Below, one piece after another: positions 37,285 to 47,432 of a DNA stretch of 53,361 bases; position 1 is the stretch's first letter; each line of letters opens with the position of its first letter. The notes beneath the pieces are model-generated. The model made no database searches. It was not told where the DNA came from and saw only the letters and a list, made by a program, of their open reading frames with translations. Origin of the DNA: Gammaproteobacteria bacterium (GTDB lineage: Bacteria; Pseudomonadota; Gammaproteobacteria; Pseudomonadales; Pseudomonadaceae); assembly GCA_023475025.1 (NCBI GenBank), contig JAMCWB010000027.1, positions 1 through 53,361 of the forward strand, written 5' to 3'. The position numbers and the translations under genes were made by a program.

Positions 37285-37632
37285 ATGACCTTTACCGGCG
37301 CACTGACCATCCTCGGCTACGCAATCATGCCCTATCTCTGGTTGGTCATTCTCTTGTTGCTCGTATTTTTTGCACTGCAGATAACCGCCCGCCTGCGCGG
37401 TTATCGCTGCCTGAGCCAACCCAAAGGCCTGAGCCTTGCGCTATCGGCTCTGGTCGGCCTGAGTGGCTTGCTGTGGATTCCGGCGCTCACCCACTCCAGG
37501 CTTGCCTATGTCGCCACCCTGTTTGACTGGGTCGCCATGCTGGGGGCGCTGCTGGGTCTGGCGCTACTGGCGTTCCTGCTGATTCATCCGGCCAGTTACC
37601 TGCTGCAAAAAGGACCCCGTGCAGCTCACTGA
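37285..37632 (+). CDS. Small integral membrane protein next to the SQR-like gene
   Basis: 115 residues with four hydrophobic helices (about 8-32, 45-65, 72-90, 92-110) and a short basic tail. I think it resembles small DUF proteins encoded beside sulfide:quinone reductases, but cannot name the family with confidence. AGGAG lies seven bases before the ATG, and the gene starts ten bases after the SQR-like frame, so it should be cotranscribed. A role in anchoring or in quinone access is a guess from position. Confidence 0.75.
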   Translation: MTFTGALTILGYAIMPYLWLVILLLLVFFALQITARLRGYRCLSQPKGLSLALSALVGLSGLLWIPALTHSRLAYVATLFDWVAMLGALLGLALLAFLLIHPASYLLQKGPRAAH

Positions 37633-37644
37633 GCACCGCATTCT

Positions 37645-37977
37645 TCACTCCTGCACCGGACTGAAACCAACCTCCGCAGCCTTGCCCTGATCTGCTGCAT
37701 CAATCAGGGCACGGTGCTTGGCGGCGTAGGCGGGACAACCGCAGGCCATGCACACCATCATCGGCTCGGTACGGGTTTCAATCACAACTACACCGGCACT
37801 GGCCAGCAATTCTGCGCTGTCCGGCGGCTGAAAGCTGTCATCCGGCTCGCACTGGCGTCCGCCGGAAAATGCCTGCTCGACCCACACCAGGGCTTCAGTC
37901 CGCGGCTGATCAGTCGCCAGCGGATAACTGCAAGCACCCAGCAAGAGCGCAACAACAAGCAAAACTGGCTTAAACAT
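37645..37977 (-). CDS. Small lipoprotein with a CxxCxC motif
   Basis: 110 residues. The signal peptide ends in the lipobox LLLGAC (Cys near residue 16), so it should be lipidated. The mature part contains the motif MVCMACGCPAYAAKH (about 75-90), a cluster of Cys that could bind a metal or cofactor, plus one more Cys near residue 42. I do not recognise the family. GGGAG precedes the ATG at 37977; the open frame continues upstream into metR without sense. It lies 13 bases after metR and probably shares its transcript. Confidence 0.75.
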   Translation of the reverse strand: MFKPVLLVVALLLGACSYPLATDQPRTEALVWVEQAFSGGRQCEPDDSFQPPDSAELLASAGVVVIETRTEPMMVCMACGCPAYAAKHRALIDAADQGKAAEVGFSPVQE

Positions 37978-37990
37978 CGGTAACTCCCGG

Positions 37991-38914
37991 TTACGTAACA
38001 GGTTTCGCACTGACCCCCTCCAGGGTAGCAAAGGAGGTGTCCTTGGCAGTGAGCAAAAAATCCTGCAGGTAGGACATCGCCAGCATGTCTTCACGCACGG
38101 CGGCATACAGGGTGCCAAACAAGCCGTCACTGCCCAACCGCCGCGCACTGACATAACCGCGCTGGCTGTATTCGGCCAGGGCCCAATTGGGCAGGCAACT
38201 GACCCCGCGCCCGGAAGCCACCAGCTGCAGCATCATCACGGTTAATTCGGCCGTGCGCACGCTCAAAGGTTCCACGCCGGCGGGATCGAGAAACTGCTTG
38301 AACACATCCAGCCGCTCACGCTCCACCGGATAGGTGATCAGGGTTTCCCCGGCCAGATCAGCCGGTTCAACGTGACTGCGTGCTGCCAGCGGATGCTGGT
38401 TGCTCACCGCCAACAGGGCTTCGTAGGTAAACAAAGGCACATAGCTGATACCCGGTAACGTCTGCGGGTCCGAAGTCACCACCAGATCCAGATCGCCCCG
38501 TGCCAGGGCCGGTAAGGGCGCAAAAAAATAACCTGAGGCAAAATCCACCTCGACCTCCGGCCAGGCACTGCGGAACTGGTCGATGGTCGGCATCAACCAC
38601 TGAAAGCAACTATGGCATTCAATCGCCATATGCAGACGTCCGGCCTGACCGCCTGCCAGCCGCTGCAGGTCTCGTTCTGCCTGGCGCACCTGAGGCAACA
38701 GCTGATCGGCCAGGCGCAACAGCCGCAACCCGGCACTGGTGAAACGCACTGGTTTGGTCTTGCGCACAAAAAGCGGCAAGCCCAGACGCTGCTCGAGGTC
38801 TTTCAACTGGTGTGACAAGGCTGACTGGGTCAGATGCAAGCGCTCGGCGGCCTCAACCAGACTTTCAGCTTCGCGCAGGCTGACCAGGGTGCGCAGGTGG
38901 CGTAATTCCAGCAC
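37991..38914 (-). CDS. metR: LysR-type regulator MetR
   Basis: 307 residues. An N-terminal winged helix-turn-helix (1-60, ERLHLTQSALSHQLKDLE) and a C-terminal effector domain with HSCFQWLMPTIDQF, typical of MetR. With homocysteine as coactivator, MetR activates metE and other methionine genes. The start is a GTG at 38914 with GGAGG five bases before it. It is divergent from metE across 113 bases that hold MetR-like sites, the classical arrangement. Confidence 0.93.
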   Translation of the reverse strand: MLELRHLRTLVSLREAESLVEAAERLHLTQSALSHQLKDLEQRLGLPLFVRKTKPVRFTSAGLRLLRLADQLLPQVRQAERDLQRLAGGQAGRLHMAIECHSCFQWLMPTIDQFRSAWPEVEVDFASGYFFAPLPALARGDLDLVVTSDPQTLPGISYVPLFTYEALLAVSNQHPLAARSHVEPADLAGETLITYPVERERLDVFKQFLDPAGVEPLSVRTAELTVMMLQLVASGRGVSCLPNWALAEYSQRGYVSARRLGSDGLFGTLYAAVREDMLAMSYLQDFLLTAKDTSFATLEGVSAKPVT

Positions 38915-38927
38915 GGGGCCTCCAACA

Positions 38928-38971
38928 TGAATAAAACTTGATTATAGCATTAAGACAATGAGTTTGATTCA
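38928..38971. promoter_or_regulatory. Candidate MetR binding sites in the metR-metE gap
   Basis: Two dyads resemble the MetR consensus TGAA-N5-TTCA: TGAG-TTTGA-TTCA at 38959-38971 (one mismatch) and TGAA-TAAAAC-TTGA at 38928-38941 (spacer one base longer, one mismatch). Both lie between the divergent start codons. Confidence 0.55.
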
Positions 38972-39027
38972 ATGCCACTAAAGGCCGACTCTTGCTGCCA
39001 AGCAACTGGCAACCAAGGAGAGCCGAC

Positions 39028-41319
39028 ATGATCATTGCACACAACCTGGGATTTCCGCGCATCGGGCGCGACCGTGAACTGAAATTTGCCCTGGAAAACT
39101 ACTGGGCAGGACACCTTGAACGCAGCGCGCTGGAAGATTGTGGTCGCACCTTGCGCCAGCGTCATTGGCAGCAACAGGCCGAGGCCGGGCTGGACCTGCT
39201 GCCAGTAGGCGACTTTCATTGGTATGACCAGGTATTGACCCAAAGCCTGATGCTCGGCGCCATTCCTGCACGCTTCGCTGCCGATGCCGCGCCGGACCTG
39301 GATACCCTGTTTCACTTGGCGCGCGGCACCCATCCGGTCAAGCCAGACACCTTCGCCTGCGAGATGACCAAGTGGTTTGATACCAATTACCACTACCTGG
39401 TACCCGAGCTGCATGCCGAACAGCGCTTCAGCCTGCAATGGACGCAGTTGTTTGACGAGGTCGCCGAGGCCCAGGCGCTCGGATATAAGGTCAAGCCGGT
39501 ATTGATCGGCCCGCTGACCTGGCTCTGGCTCGGCAAGATCAAAGGCGCAGACTTCGATCGCCTGCAATTGCTCGACCGCCTGTTACCGGTCTATCAGAGC
39601 ATTCTTCAGCGACTGGCTGACCAGGGCGTTGAGTGGGTGCAAATCGACGAGCCGATTCTGGCCCTTGACCTGCCCAGTGACTGGAAAACGGCCTTTGAAA
39701 GCAGCTACCACCAGCTGCAACGCACACCGGTAAAACTGCTGCTGGCAACCTACTTTGATAGCCTTGACGACAACCTGGGTCTGGCCTGCAGCCTGCCGGT
39801 GGCCGGCCTGCATGCTGACCTGGTCCGCGCGCCAGAGCAGTTGCCGCTGCTGCTCGATCGCTTGCCACCCTATAAGGTGCTATCGCTGGGCGTGGTCAAC
39901 GGACGCAATGTCTGGCGCTGTGATCTCGACCAGGCCCTGCGCCTGCTGCAACCAGCCTCACAGCGATGCCATCAGCTCTGGGTTGCACCCAGCTGCTCGC
40001 TGCTGCACAGTCCGGTCGACCTCGGCCGCGAAAGTGAGCTGGACGCCGAACTGCGTAGCTGGCTGGCTTTCGCTGAACAGAAACTGCAGGAAGTCAGCCT
40101 GCTTGCCCAGGCACTGCGCACACCCGATCGCACCGATGTCCAGCAGGCCCTGGCAGATTCTGCTGCAGTGCAACAGGCGCGCAAGAGCTCAGTTCGCGTG
40201 CATAACCCGGCAGTAGCGCAGCGCTTGCAGGCCCTGACGGCAGCGCACAGCCAGCGCCTCACCGGCTTCACCGAGCGTGCTCGCTTGCAGCAAGACAAGC
40301 TGCAACTGCCCTTACTGCCCACCACCACTATCGGCTCATTTCCGCAGACGCGCGAAATCCGTCAGCAACGCCAGGCCTGGCGGCAAGGCAAGCTGGATGA
40401 CAGCCACTACCAGCATGCCATGCGCGCAGAAATCGCCCGGGTGATTACCGAGCAGGAAGCGCTGGGGCTGGATGTGCTGGTACACGGCGAAGCCGAACGC
40501 AACGATATGGTTGAGTATTTTGGTGAACAGCTCGCTGGCTATGCCTTTACCCGCTTTGGCTGGGTGCAAAGTTATGGTTCGCGCTGCGTCAAGCCACCGA
40601 TCATTGTCGGCGACATCAGCCGCCCGGCACCCATGACCGTCGAGTGGGCGCGTTATGCCCAGAGCCTGAGCGACAAGCCGGTGAAAGGCATGCTGACCGG
40701 CCCGGTCACCCTGCTGATGTGGTCTTTCCCGCGTGAGGATGTCAGCCGGGAAACCAGCGCCCTGCAGCTGGCTCTGGCGGTCCGCGATGAGGTGCTTGAC
40801 CTTGAGGCTGCCGGCATCGGCATTATCCAGATCGATGAGCCGGCGTTTCGCGAGGGCCTGCCACTGCGGCGTGCCGCCCAGCCAGAGTACCTGGAATGGG
40901 CCGCACGCGCCTTTCGCTTGAGTGCCAGTGGCGTCGCCGACGCGACCCAGATCCATACCCATATGTGCTACAGCGAGTTCAACGATACCCTGGACGCCAT
41001 CGCGGCCATGGACGCCGATGTGATTACCATCGAGACCTCACGCTCGGATATGGCCTTGCTGGATGCCTTTGCTGATTTCGCCTACCCCAATGCCATTGGC
41101 CCGGGCGTCTATGACATCCATTCACCGCGGGTGCCCGACCAACAGGAGATGGCCAAACTGCTCAACAAGGCACGCCAGGTTATTCCGCTGCAGCGCCTGT
41201 GGGTCAACCCGGATTGCGGGCTGAAAACCCGCGGCTGGCCGGAAACCCGTGCCGCCTTGCAAGCCATGGTGGCCGCAGCCCGACAATTACGTAACGAACA
41301 GGCCAAAACGGCAGCCTGA
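39028..41319 (+). CDS. metE: Cobalamin-independent methionine synthase
   Basis: A 763-residue two-barrel enzyme that moves the methyl group of 5-methyltetrahydropteroyl-triglutamate to homocysteine. N-terminal barrel (about 1-385) starting [10 protein letters not shown]. The C-terminal barrel starts near [12 protein letters not shown] and holds the zinc ligands in [10 protein letters not shown] and NPDCGLKTR, plus the Glu in [19 protein letters not shown] lies seven bases before the ATG at 39028; the frame is open 12 codons further up without similarity. It makes methionine without vitamin B12 and is controlled by the divergent metR. Confidence 0.97.
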   Translation: MIIAHNLGFPRIGRDRELKFALENYWAGHLERSALEDCGRTLRQRHWQQQAEAGLDLLPVGDFHWYDQVLTQSLMLGAIPARFAADAAPDLDTLFHLARGTHPVKPDTFACEMTKWFDTNYHYLVPELHAEQRFSLQWTQLFDEVAEAQALGYKVKPVLIGPLTWLWLGKIKGADFDRLQLLDRLLPVYQSILQRLADQGVEWVQIDEPILALDLPSDWKTAFESSYHQLQRTPVKLLLATYFDSLDDNLGLACSLPVAGLHADLVRAPEQLPLLLDRLPPYKVLSLGVVNGRNVWRCDLDQALRLLQPASQRCHQLWVAPSCSLLHSPVDLGRESELDAELRSWLAFAEQKLQEVSLLAQALRTPDRTDVQQALADSAAVQQARKSSVRVHNPAVAQRLQALTAAHSQRLTGFTERARLQQDKLQLPLLPTTTIGSFPQTREIRQQRQAWRQGKLDDSHYQHAMRAEIARVITEQEALGLDVLVHGEAERNDMVEYFGEQLAGYAFTRFGWVQSYGSRCVKPPIIVGDISRPAPMTVEWARYAQSLSDKPVKGMLTGPVTLLMWSFPREDVSRETSALQLALAVRDEVLDLEAAGIGIIQIDEPAFREGLPLRRAAQPEYLEWAARAFRLSASGVADATQIHTHMCYSEFNDTLDAIAAMDADVITIETSRSDMALLDAFADFAYPNAIGPGVYDIHSPRVPDQQEMAKLLNKARQVIPLQRLWVNPDCGLKTRGWPETRAALQAMVAAARQLRNEQAKTAA

Positions 41320-41372
41320 ACCCGGTGGTTTCACCCTCTGGCCTTGCCAAAGCGGAGACAAGCAGCAAGACT

Positions 41373-41406
41373 CGGCATGACGCCATTCTGTGATGGCGTC
41401 ATGCCG
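41373..41406 (+). terminator. Strong hairpin after metE
   Basis: A perfect 14-bp stem CGGCATGACGCCAT / ATGGCGTCATGCCG with a 6-base loop, 54 bases after metE and 28 bases before the next gene. There is no T-run, so it may be a Rho-assisted terminator or a REP-like palindrome. Confidence 0.65.
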
Positions 41407-41434
41407 CCTTGACTCAACCTACCGCCGAGGGAAC

Positions 41435-43548
41435 ATGCAGGCAGACAATCCGTGCGCCAGTGACTTACGCCCCAAAGCTGTTTTCAGCGTACTGGTGGCT
41501 GGTCACCGGGCAGCCAGACTGCAACGCAACTGGTACAAAGCCCGGGGCAGCGGCAAGCGCAGCTTGAGGAACACCTGCAGCGGGTACTTGGCGCCCTGCG
41601 CAACAGCGCAGCACGGGCATTCAAGCAAGCTGAAGGCATCCTGCAAGCCACCGATGTCGCTGAATTTCGCTTACTGACCGGCAGTGCCGATGGCACCGAT
41701 GCGCTGGCGCGTAAACTGGCGACCCCGTGCGGCTTTCGTCTGCAGGTTATCAGCCCCGATGCCACGGCCTCTGCCTCGACGGCCGAAACAGACCATTGGC
41801 TATCACTGGGCATGACCCCGGAAGAGTCTGAACGCGAACTGGACCAGGACGCCTACTCGGTGCGTGACGCTCTGGCAGCCAGTTTTGCCGACATCCTGAT
41901 TGCCATCTGGGATGATCAGGAGCCCGCACAGATTCGCAGCGGCACTGCCCGCCTGATTCGGACCGCCTTACTGCAGCGCAAACCTGTGATCCTGCTCTAC
42001 CTGCGCCAAGGAGAGGACTACCCGGCACTGTATCTCAGTGAGCTCGGACAATTGACTGACGCTCGCCTGCAGGAACTGGAAACCCTCGGCCATCGCACTG
42101 AATTACTGCACGACTGCTTGCAACCCTGCACCGATGCCGCCGGCCTGGCATGGACACTCAGCCAGTGGATGCAATTGCTGTTGACCCCTTTTGCTCCGGC
42201 CCGACAGGTCAATAATCCGGAGTCCCGCTTTCGCCGCCGGATACGGGCACAGCGTTCACTGCTGGGGTACAGCGGTCAGTGGCTACGCTACGCGAGCGGA
42301 CGCGGCCCCCGACCTCTGAGCATCCGCCAATGGTTACGCGGCATAGTGCTCTGGCTCGGCCTGATGCTGAACCCGCGGCAACCGAGCCCGGCCTGGCAGC
42401 TGTTGGAGCTGCTTGAGGATCAGGAGCCTCGCAGCAGTCGTCAAGAAGCTTTTCTGCACCATCTGCATCTGCTTTGCTCGGCGCTCATGCGCTTCGACGG
42501 CAAGGGGCTGCTGCGAGCCCTGCGGCCTGACCCGGCCAGGAGTGATCCGCCAACGGCAGCTGACTACCTGCCGGTTGACGAGACCCGTTTGCAAGCCAGC
42601 TTCCAGCGCGCCGACCGTATCGCCCGCCTCTATGCCCGCCGGCGCCGGGACCATAGTTGGGCCATCTTTGTTGCCGCTGCGCTGGCGGTGTTCTGCGCGG
42701 TAGCCGGCTCACTGGCCCTATGGCCGGCCAGCCTGAGTGGCTTCTGGTTATTCTGGGGGATTTGCGAATTTATTCTGCTGCGTTACATCATCGGCCATGT
42801 GCTGCAATCGCGTTACCGTGACTGGCATGGTCACTGGATGCGTTACCGTTTCATCGCCGAACAGCTACGCTACCTGCAGATCGGCTATCCGTTGCTGGTC
42901 ATGCCGCAGGCTTTCCAGCGTCCAAGCTGGACGGTACACATGCACGACGGCGCAGCCCGCTGCGAACTGGTGTCAGCCGAACTCTGGCTACTGCAGCGCC
43001 TGCTGATTGCTGCCGGTCCACCGCGCCCGGCGGTGGGCGCTGCACACAGTAAAGATTACAACCTGACTGAACATAATGCCTTGGCCCTGCGCTACTTCCA
43101 TGCCGCGCTGCAGGAGCACCGTGACTACTTTGCCCGCAGCTACCAGCGCCTGCATCAAGACCATGAGCTCTTGCACCACCTGGCCATGCTGCTGTTCGGC
43201 ACCACCTTTGTCGCGGTCAGCGTGCACTTTTTTGTCAGTATCAGCTGGATTCTGCTGTTTACCGCTTTTCTCCCCGCCTGGGGTGCCGCGATTCACGGCA
43301 TCATCACGCAAAACGAACTGGTGCGCATGTCAGCCATGGCCGGTAGTGTCTGGCAACAACTGGAGACGCTGCATGGAGCCTGCAGTCTGCACGCCCGCAC
43401 CGTGCGCACGCCTGCCAGCGACTACAGCCGTTGGGAGCAGACCCACGACTTGCGCCAGCTGGTACAGACCCTGACGCAGATCCTGTCCAATGAGAATCAG
43501 CATTGGCGCTCCCTGTTGCAGCATAAAGACCCAGAGCTACCTGGCTGA
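41435..43548 (+). pseudogene. Frameshifted SLOG-domain protein with SLATT-like transmembrane hairpins
   Basis: Joining two frames gives about 704 residues. The first frame (ATG 41435, GAGGGA before it) encodes KAVFSVLVAGHRAARL, the first strand and GxR loop of a SLOG Rossmann fold. Near 41519-41521 one base seems lost, and the other frame continues with FRLLTGSADGTDALA, VISPD, SFADILIAIWDDQ and RKPVILLYL, completing SLOG. Counting from the internal ATG at 41812 (578 residues): four membrane helices at 281-304, 308-330, 453-474 and 476-497, with RYRFIAEQLRYL at 344-355, the conserved helix after SLATT-type 2TM hairpins. By family knowledge SLOG senses nucleotide ligands and SLATT is a predicted pore-like effector in conflict systems; a role here is inferred. 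It ends two bases before the pseudouridine synthase. Confidence 0.72.
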
Positions 43549-43550
43549 CC

Positions 43551-44258
43551 ATGCGCCTGGATCGATTGCTCAGCAACCAGAACGGCATCAGCCGCCAAAC
43601 GGCACGCACCTTGCTGCGTCAGGGTCGGGTGCGGGTGGATAACCAGGTCTGCCAGGATGGACTGCGGCCGATTACGCCCTTCATGCAGGTCTGTCTTGAC
43701 GAGGCGTGCCTGCAGACAGCCAAGCCCGCGCATTACCTGATGCTGCACAAGCCTGCTGGCTATCTGAGCGCCACATCCGATCCACAGCACCCGACCGTGC
43801 TCGATCTGCTGCCGGCGGAACTTCGCCCCCACCTGCATCTGGCCGGTCGCCTTGATCGCAGCACCACCGGTCTGATGGTGCTGACCAATGATGGCCAATG
43901 GTCACGCCATCTCACCGCACCCGGCAGCCGGCTAGCCAAGGTCTATCGCGTCACCACCCGCGAGCCGATCGCTGCCGAGACTGGCGAACGCTTTGCCCAG
44001 GGTATCTACCTGGCACGGGAAGACCTGCTGACCAGCCCGGCGGAGCTGCAACTGCTGACAGACCATGAGGCATTGCTGACTATTTATGAAGGCCGCCACC
44101 ACCAGGTCAAACGCATGTTTCATGCCGTCGGTAACCAGGTGACGGCATTGCACCGCGAGCGTATGGGGCCACTGCAGCTGGACCCGGGGCAACTGGCTGC
44201 GGGGGAGTTTCGCCAGCTGAGCAGTAACGAAATACAGGCCGTCTGGGCAACGACCTGA
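43551..44258 (+). CDS. RsuA-family pseudouridine synthase (16S rRNA type)
   Basis: 235 residues. An N-terminal S4 RNA-binding domain (1-55, RLDRLLSNQNGISRQTAR) is followed by a pseudouridine synthase domain whose catalytic Asp is D102 in AGRLDRSTTGLMVLTNDG. GRHHQVKRMFHAVGNQV near residue 180 is the RsuA/RluB-type motif. Members modify one uridine of 16S or 23S rRNA; length and style favour RsuA (U516 of 16S), but the target is an inference. It starts two bases after the SLOG/SLATT-like gene and must be cotranscribed with it. Confidence 0.9.
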   Translation: MRLDRLLSNQNGISRQTARTLLRQGRVRVDNQVCQDGLRPITPFMQVCLDEACLQTAKPAHYLMLHKPAGYLSATSDPQHPTVLDLLPAELRPHLHLAGRLDRSTTGLMVLTNDGQWSRHLTAPGSRLAKVYRVTTREPIAAETGERFAQGIYLAREDLLTSPAELQLLTDHEALLTIYEGRHHQVKRMFHAVGNQVTALHRERMGPLQLDPGQLAAGEFRQLSSNEIQAVWATT

Positions 44259-44334
44259 CCCGGATCATTCAGCACGTCCCTACGCGCATGTTAGGCTGAT
44301 CAGTCAAAATAGACCACGCGCAACAGGAGTGCTC

Positions 44335-45966
44335 ATGACCCGTCGCCCCGGCTGGGTGTTCTATACCTCACTGATACTGCTATCACTCTTTGTCCTGCTC
44401 GGCGCCAGCCGGCCCGAGCAACTGGCCCACTGGGCCGATCAGGCCCTGCAGGTCACCACCCTGCACTTTGGCTGGCTGTACCTGTTCGCTACCACCGGTT
44501 TTCTGATCTTCTGCATCGGTATTGCCCTGAGTGACTATGGCCGCATTCGCCTGGGCGCTGACGGCGAAGTGGCTGAGTTCTCCTATCCTGCCTGGCTGGG
44601 GATGATTTTTTCTGCCGGCATGGGCGTGGGTCTGGTGTTCTGGGCGGTGGCCGAACCCATGAGCCACTTCGCCAGCCCGCCCTTTGGCCAGGCTGAACCG
44701 GGTAGCCCACAAGCGGCACAACTGGCCATGCAGTATTCCCTGTTTCATTGGGGCTTCCATCAATGGGCCAACTTTGCCGTGGTTGGCCTGGCTATTGCCT
44801 ATGTCCGTTTCCGCCAGCAACGACCCGGGTTGATCAGTGAAACCTTCCGCTCGACGCTGGGTTCACGGGTCGATGGCGGCTGGGGTCATACCATCAATAT
44901 TCTCGCCGTGGTATCGACCGTTTTCGGGGTCGCGACCACGCTGGGCCTGGGTGTTATCCAGATCAATAGCGGCCTCACCAGTGTCGCCGATATCGGCTTT
45001 GGCAGTACACAGCAACTGGCCATCCTGGGCGGGGTCGCGATCATCTTCCTGCTCTGCGCTCTGGCCCCGCTGGAAAGCGGGATCCGCTATGTCAGTGATG
45101 CCAACATGCTGCTGGCAGCGGCCCTGCTGCTTTTTGTCTTCCTGGTCGGGCCGACCGACTTCATTACCGCCGTGATGACCACCGCGCTGGGCGACTATGC
45201 CAGCAACATGATCGGCATGAGCCTGATCATGTCGCCCTATACCGGCGATGACTGGGTAGAGCGCTGGACCATTTTCTACTGGGCCTGGGGCCTGTCCTGG
45301 GCGCCCTTTGTCGGCAGCTTTATTGCACGCATCTCACGTGGCCGCACCGTGCGTGAGTTCGTCATCGGCGTGATTGGCATGCCGGTTCTGCTGAGTATGC
45401 TGTGGTTTGCCACCTTTGGCGGCTCGGCACTGTTCTTCGAGCTATTCGCCGATGCCGGCATCAGCGCTGTGGTGGCCAACGAGATGAGTGCCGGGCTCTT
45501 TGCCACCCTGGCCGAACTACCCGCAAGCGCCATAACCGGCATATTGATGCTGTTGCTGATTACCCTTTTTGTGATCACCTCGGCAAACTCGGCGACCTTC
45601 GTGCTAGGCATGTTTACCAGCCATGGTGTGCTGACGCCCAAACGCTGGTCACGCCTGACCTGGGGCGTGATTCAGGTGCTGGTCGCCGGGGTCTTGCTGC
45701 TCAGCGGTGGCCTGGTGGCGTTGCAGACCATCTCCATTCTGGCCGCGCTGCCCTTTATGCTGCTGATGATTTTCATGGCGGTATCCCTGCTCAGCGCACT
45801 GCGAAACGAACAGCGACAAATTGAACTTCATGAGGCCGTTACCCGCGAGCGTCTGCTGCGTATACTGGATGAGCGTGATCATCTGGGTGATGAAACAGCA
45901 CCTGATTTGAGCGTTGCCGATGATCCGGCAGCCGACAACGTTGCTCCACCACAAGGAGACCGATAA
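44335..45966 (+). CDS. BCCT family betaine/choline/carnitine transporter
   Basis: A 543-residue, 12-helix secondary transporter. The BCCT signature region [19 protein letters not shown] and RGRTVREF is at about 310-345. Earlier motifs include [15 protein letters not shown], with the Gly-rich stretch and Trp residues that bind the quaternary ammonium group. The acidic C-terminal tail (about 505-543) may be an osmosensing or regulatory segment. The substrate (glycine betaine, choline or carnitine) cannot be read. CAGGAG lies before the ATG at 44335; an alternative start two codons earlier is weaker. Its stop overlaps the alternative oxidase ATG (TAATG). Confidence 0.93.
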   Translation: MTRRPGWVFYTSLILLSLFVLLGASRPEQLAHWADQALQVTTLHFGWLYLFATTGFLIFCIGIALSDYGRIRLGADGEVAEFSYPAWLGMIFSAGMGVGLVFWAVAEPMSHFASPPFGQAEPGSPQAAQLAMQYSLFHWGFHQWANFAVVGLAIAYVRFRQQRPGLISETFRSTLGSRVDGGWGHTINILAVVSTVFGVATTLGLGVIQINSGLTSVADIGFGSTQQLAILGGVAIIFLLCALAPLESGIRYVSDANMLLAAALLLFVFLVGPTDFITAVMTTALGDYASNMIGMSLIMSPYTGDDWVERWTIFYWAWGLSWAPFVGSFIARISRGRTVREFVIGVIGMPVLLSMLWFATFGGSALFFELFADAGISAVVANEMSAGLFATLAELPASAITGILMLLLITLFVITSANSATFVLGMFTSHGVLTPKRWSRLTWGVIQVLVAGVLLLSGGLVALQTISILAALPFMLLMIFMAVSLLSALRNEQRQIELHEAVTRERLLRILDERDHLGDETAPDLSVADDPAADNVAPPQGDR

Positions 45967-46631
45967 TGAGTCAACAGCAACCCGAAAGCAGCACTGTCGC
46001 CAGTGAGGATCCACTGGCAAAACACCGCGCACCCAAGGGGCTGTCCGATCAGATAGCCTTTCGACTGACGCGTTTTCTGCGCTTTTTTGCCGACCGGTTC
46101 TTTGCCAAACGCTATGGTCATCGCGCCGTTGTCCTGGAGACCGCCGCCGGGGTCCCTGGCATGGTTGGCGGCATGATCCGCCATATGCGCAGCCTGCGTC
46201 GCCTGGAAGATGACCGCGAGTGGATTCATACCCTGCTGGCCGAGGCCGAAAACGAACGCATGCACCTGATGACCTTCATCGAAATCGCCAGGCCCAACTG
46301 GTTCGAGCGAGTCATTATCCTGCTGGCCCAGGGCATCTTCTTCACCGCGTTTTTCCTGCTCTACGTCATTTCCGGGCGCACTGCACATCGCCTGGTCGGC
46401 TACTTCGAGGAAGAAGCGGTCTACAGCTACACCCAGTACCTGGCCGAAATCGATAGCGGCAAGCTGGAGAATGTGCCGGCACCGCAGATTGCCATCGACT
46501 ACTGGCAGCTGGCTGCTGATGCCCGCTTGCGCGACGTCGTCATCGCCGTACGCGCGGACGAAGCCGAGCATCGTGACGTCAACCATGGCTTTGCCGATAG
46601 TTTTGACCGTCCCGAGCAAGTCCGCGAATAA
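45966..46631 (+). CDS. aox: Alternative oxidase (cyanide-insensitive ubiquinol oxidase)
   Basis: 221 residues. A diiron four-helix-bundle enzyme bound to one leaflet of the membrane that moves electrons from ubiquinol to O2 without pumping protons. All ligand motifs are present: [10 protein letters not shown] (E58), ENERMH (E97, H100), [10 protein letters not shown] (E in 148-150) and [12 protein letters not shown] (E199, H202). It is shorter than plant enzymes, as bacterial forms are, lacks a mitochondrial presequence and lacks the regulatory Cys region. AAGGAG precedes the ATG, which shares one base with the BCCT stop, so it must be cotranslated with the transporter. Known bacterial AOX genes are patchy and mostly in marine species. 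Confidence 0.93.
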   Translation: MSQQQPESSTVASEDPLAKHRAPKGLSDQIAFRLTRFLRFFADRFFAKRYGHRAVVLETAAGVPGMVGGMIRHMRSLRRLEDDREWIHTLLAEAENERMHLMTFIEIARPNWFERVIILLAQGIFFTAFFLLYVISGRTAHRLVGYFEEEAVYSYTQYLAEIDSGKLENVPAPQIAIDYWQLAADARLRDVVIAVRADEAEHRDVNHGFADSFDRPEQVRE

Positions 46632-46780
46632 CTCTCGACAGCAGGTGCAGGCAACCCCTGCCCTGTTGCTGCCGCTGCCAGCCTGCGCGAAACACCCTGC
46701 TATATCAGGATATTTCCCGCACCGGCAGGGGCATTTTCGCTGTGCCATACTGAAGTCACACACATAACCGGAGTAAGCAC

Positions 46781-46996
46781 ATGAGCGATCATCATGTTTA
46801 CAAAAGGGTTGAGATTGTCGGTTCGTCGAAAACCAGCATTGAGGATGCCATCAACAATGCCATTGCCGAATGCAGCAAGAACCTGCGCAACGTCGAATGG
46901 TTTGAGGTGGTAGAAACCCGCGGCCATATTGTTGATGGCAAGGTCGGGCACTACCAGGTGGTACTGAAAATCGGTTTCCGCATCGAAGGTAGCTGA
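46781..46996 (+). CDS. Dodecin (flavin-binding small protein)
   Basis: 71 residues, the full family length. It starts [20 protein letters not shown] and has the conserved WFEV...RG...[13 protein letters not shown], with the Trp that stacks on flavin. Twelve copies form a hollow sphere that stores riboflavin, FMN or CoA. It stands alone, 149 bases after the alternative oxidase gene and convergent with the haemoglobin gene. Confidence 0.93.
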   Translation: MSDHHVYKRVEIVGSSKTSIEDAINNAIAECSKNLRNVEWFEVVETRGHIVDGKVGHYQVVLKIGFRIEGS

Positions 46997-47003
46997 GCTG
47001 AGC

Positions 47004-47432
47004 TTATTGCTGTGCCGCCCGCCTTGCCTGGGCGGCCTGCACTACCCGCTGAGCAGGCACCGCCAACTGACGCAACAGATACGCCTTGAACGCGGCAGAC
47101 CACGGCTGTCTCTCGATAGCCCGTTGCATACAGCCTAACCAGGCATCCGCATCCGCCGCATCGATCGGCCAGCGGGCATGAAAGGCAGGGATACTGATGC
47201 TGCCGTATTTTTCCTGAAACAGCCTGGGGCCGCCCAACCAGCCAGACAGAAAGCAACTCAGCTTGTCGCGCGCCGGCCCCAGATCAGTTGGATGCATGCG
47301 GCGGATGCGTGCAGCGCCAGGCCAGCTATCCATCACCGCGTAGAAGTCATCCACCAACTGGCGGATACCCTCAATGCCACCGGCCGCCTGATAGGAAGCA
47401 TCTGCTTCGCCATAGTTCGGCTTGTCATTCAT
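47004..47432 (-). CDS. Group II truncated haemoglobin
   Basis: 142 residues. The 2-on-2 globin core has FYAVMDSWPGAARIRRMHP (helix B to E), the loop LSGWLGGPRLFQEKYG, and the proximal haem-binding His H85 in IPAFHARWPI, followed by a Trp (about W98) typical of group II. Members bind O2 or detoxify NO and may serve oxidases. The ATG (47432) overlaps the stop of the upstream membrane-protein gene as ATGA, so the pair is coupled. The open frame continues to 47594, but only inside the upstream gene. Confidence 0.92.
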   Translation of the reverse strand: MNDKPNYGEADASYQAAGGIEGIRQLVDDFYAVMDSWPGAARIRRMHPTDLGPARDKLSCFLSGWLGGPRLFQEKYGSISIPAFHARWPIDAADADAWLGCMQRAIERQPWSAAFKAYLLRQLAVPAQRVVQAAQARRAAQQ

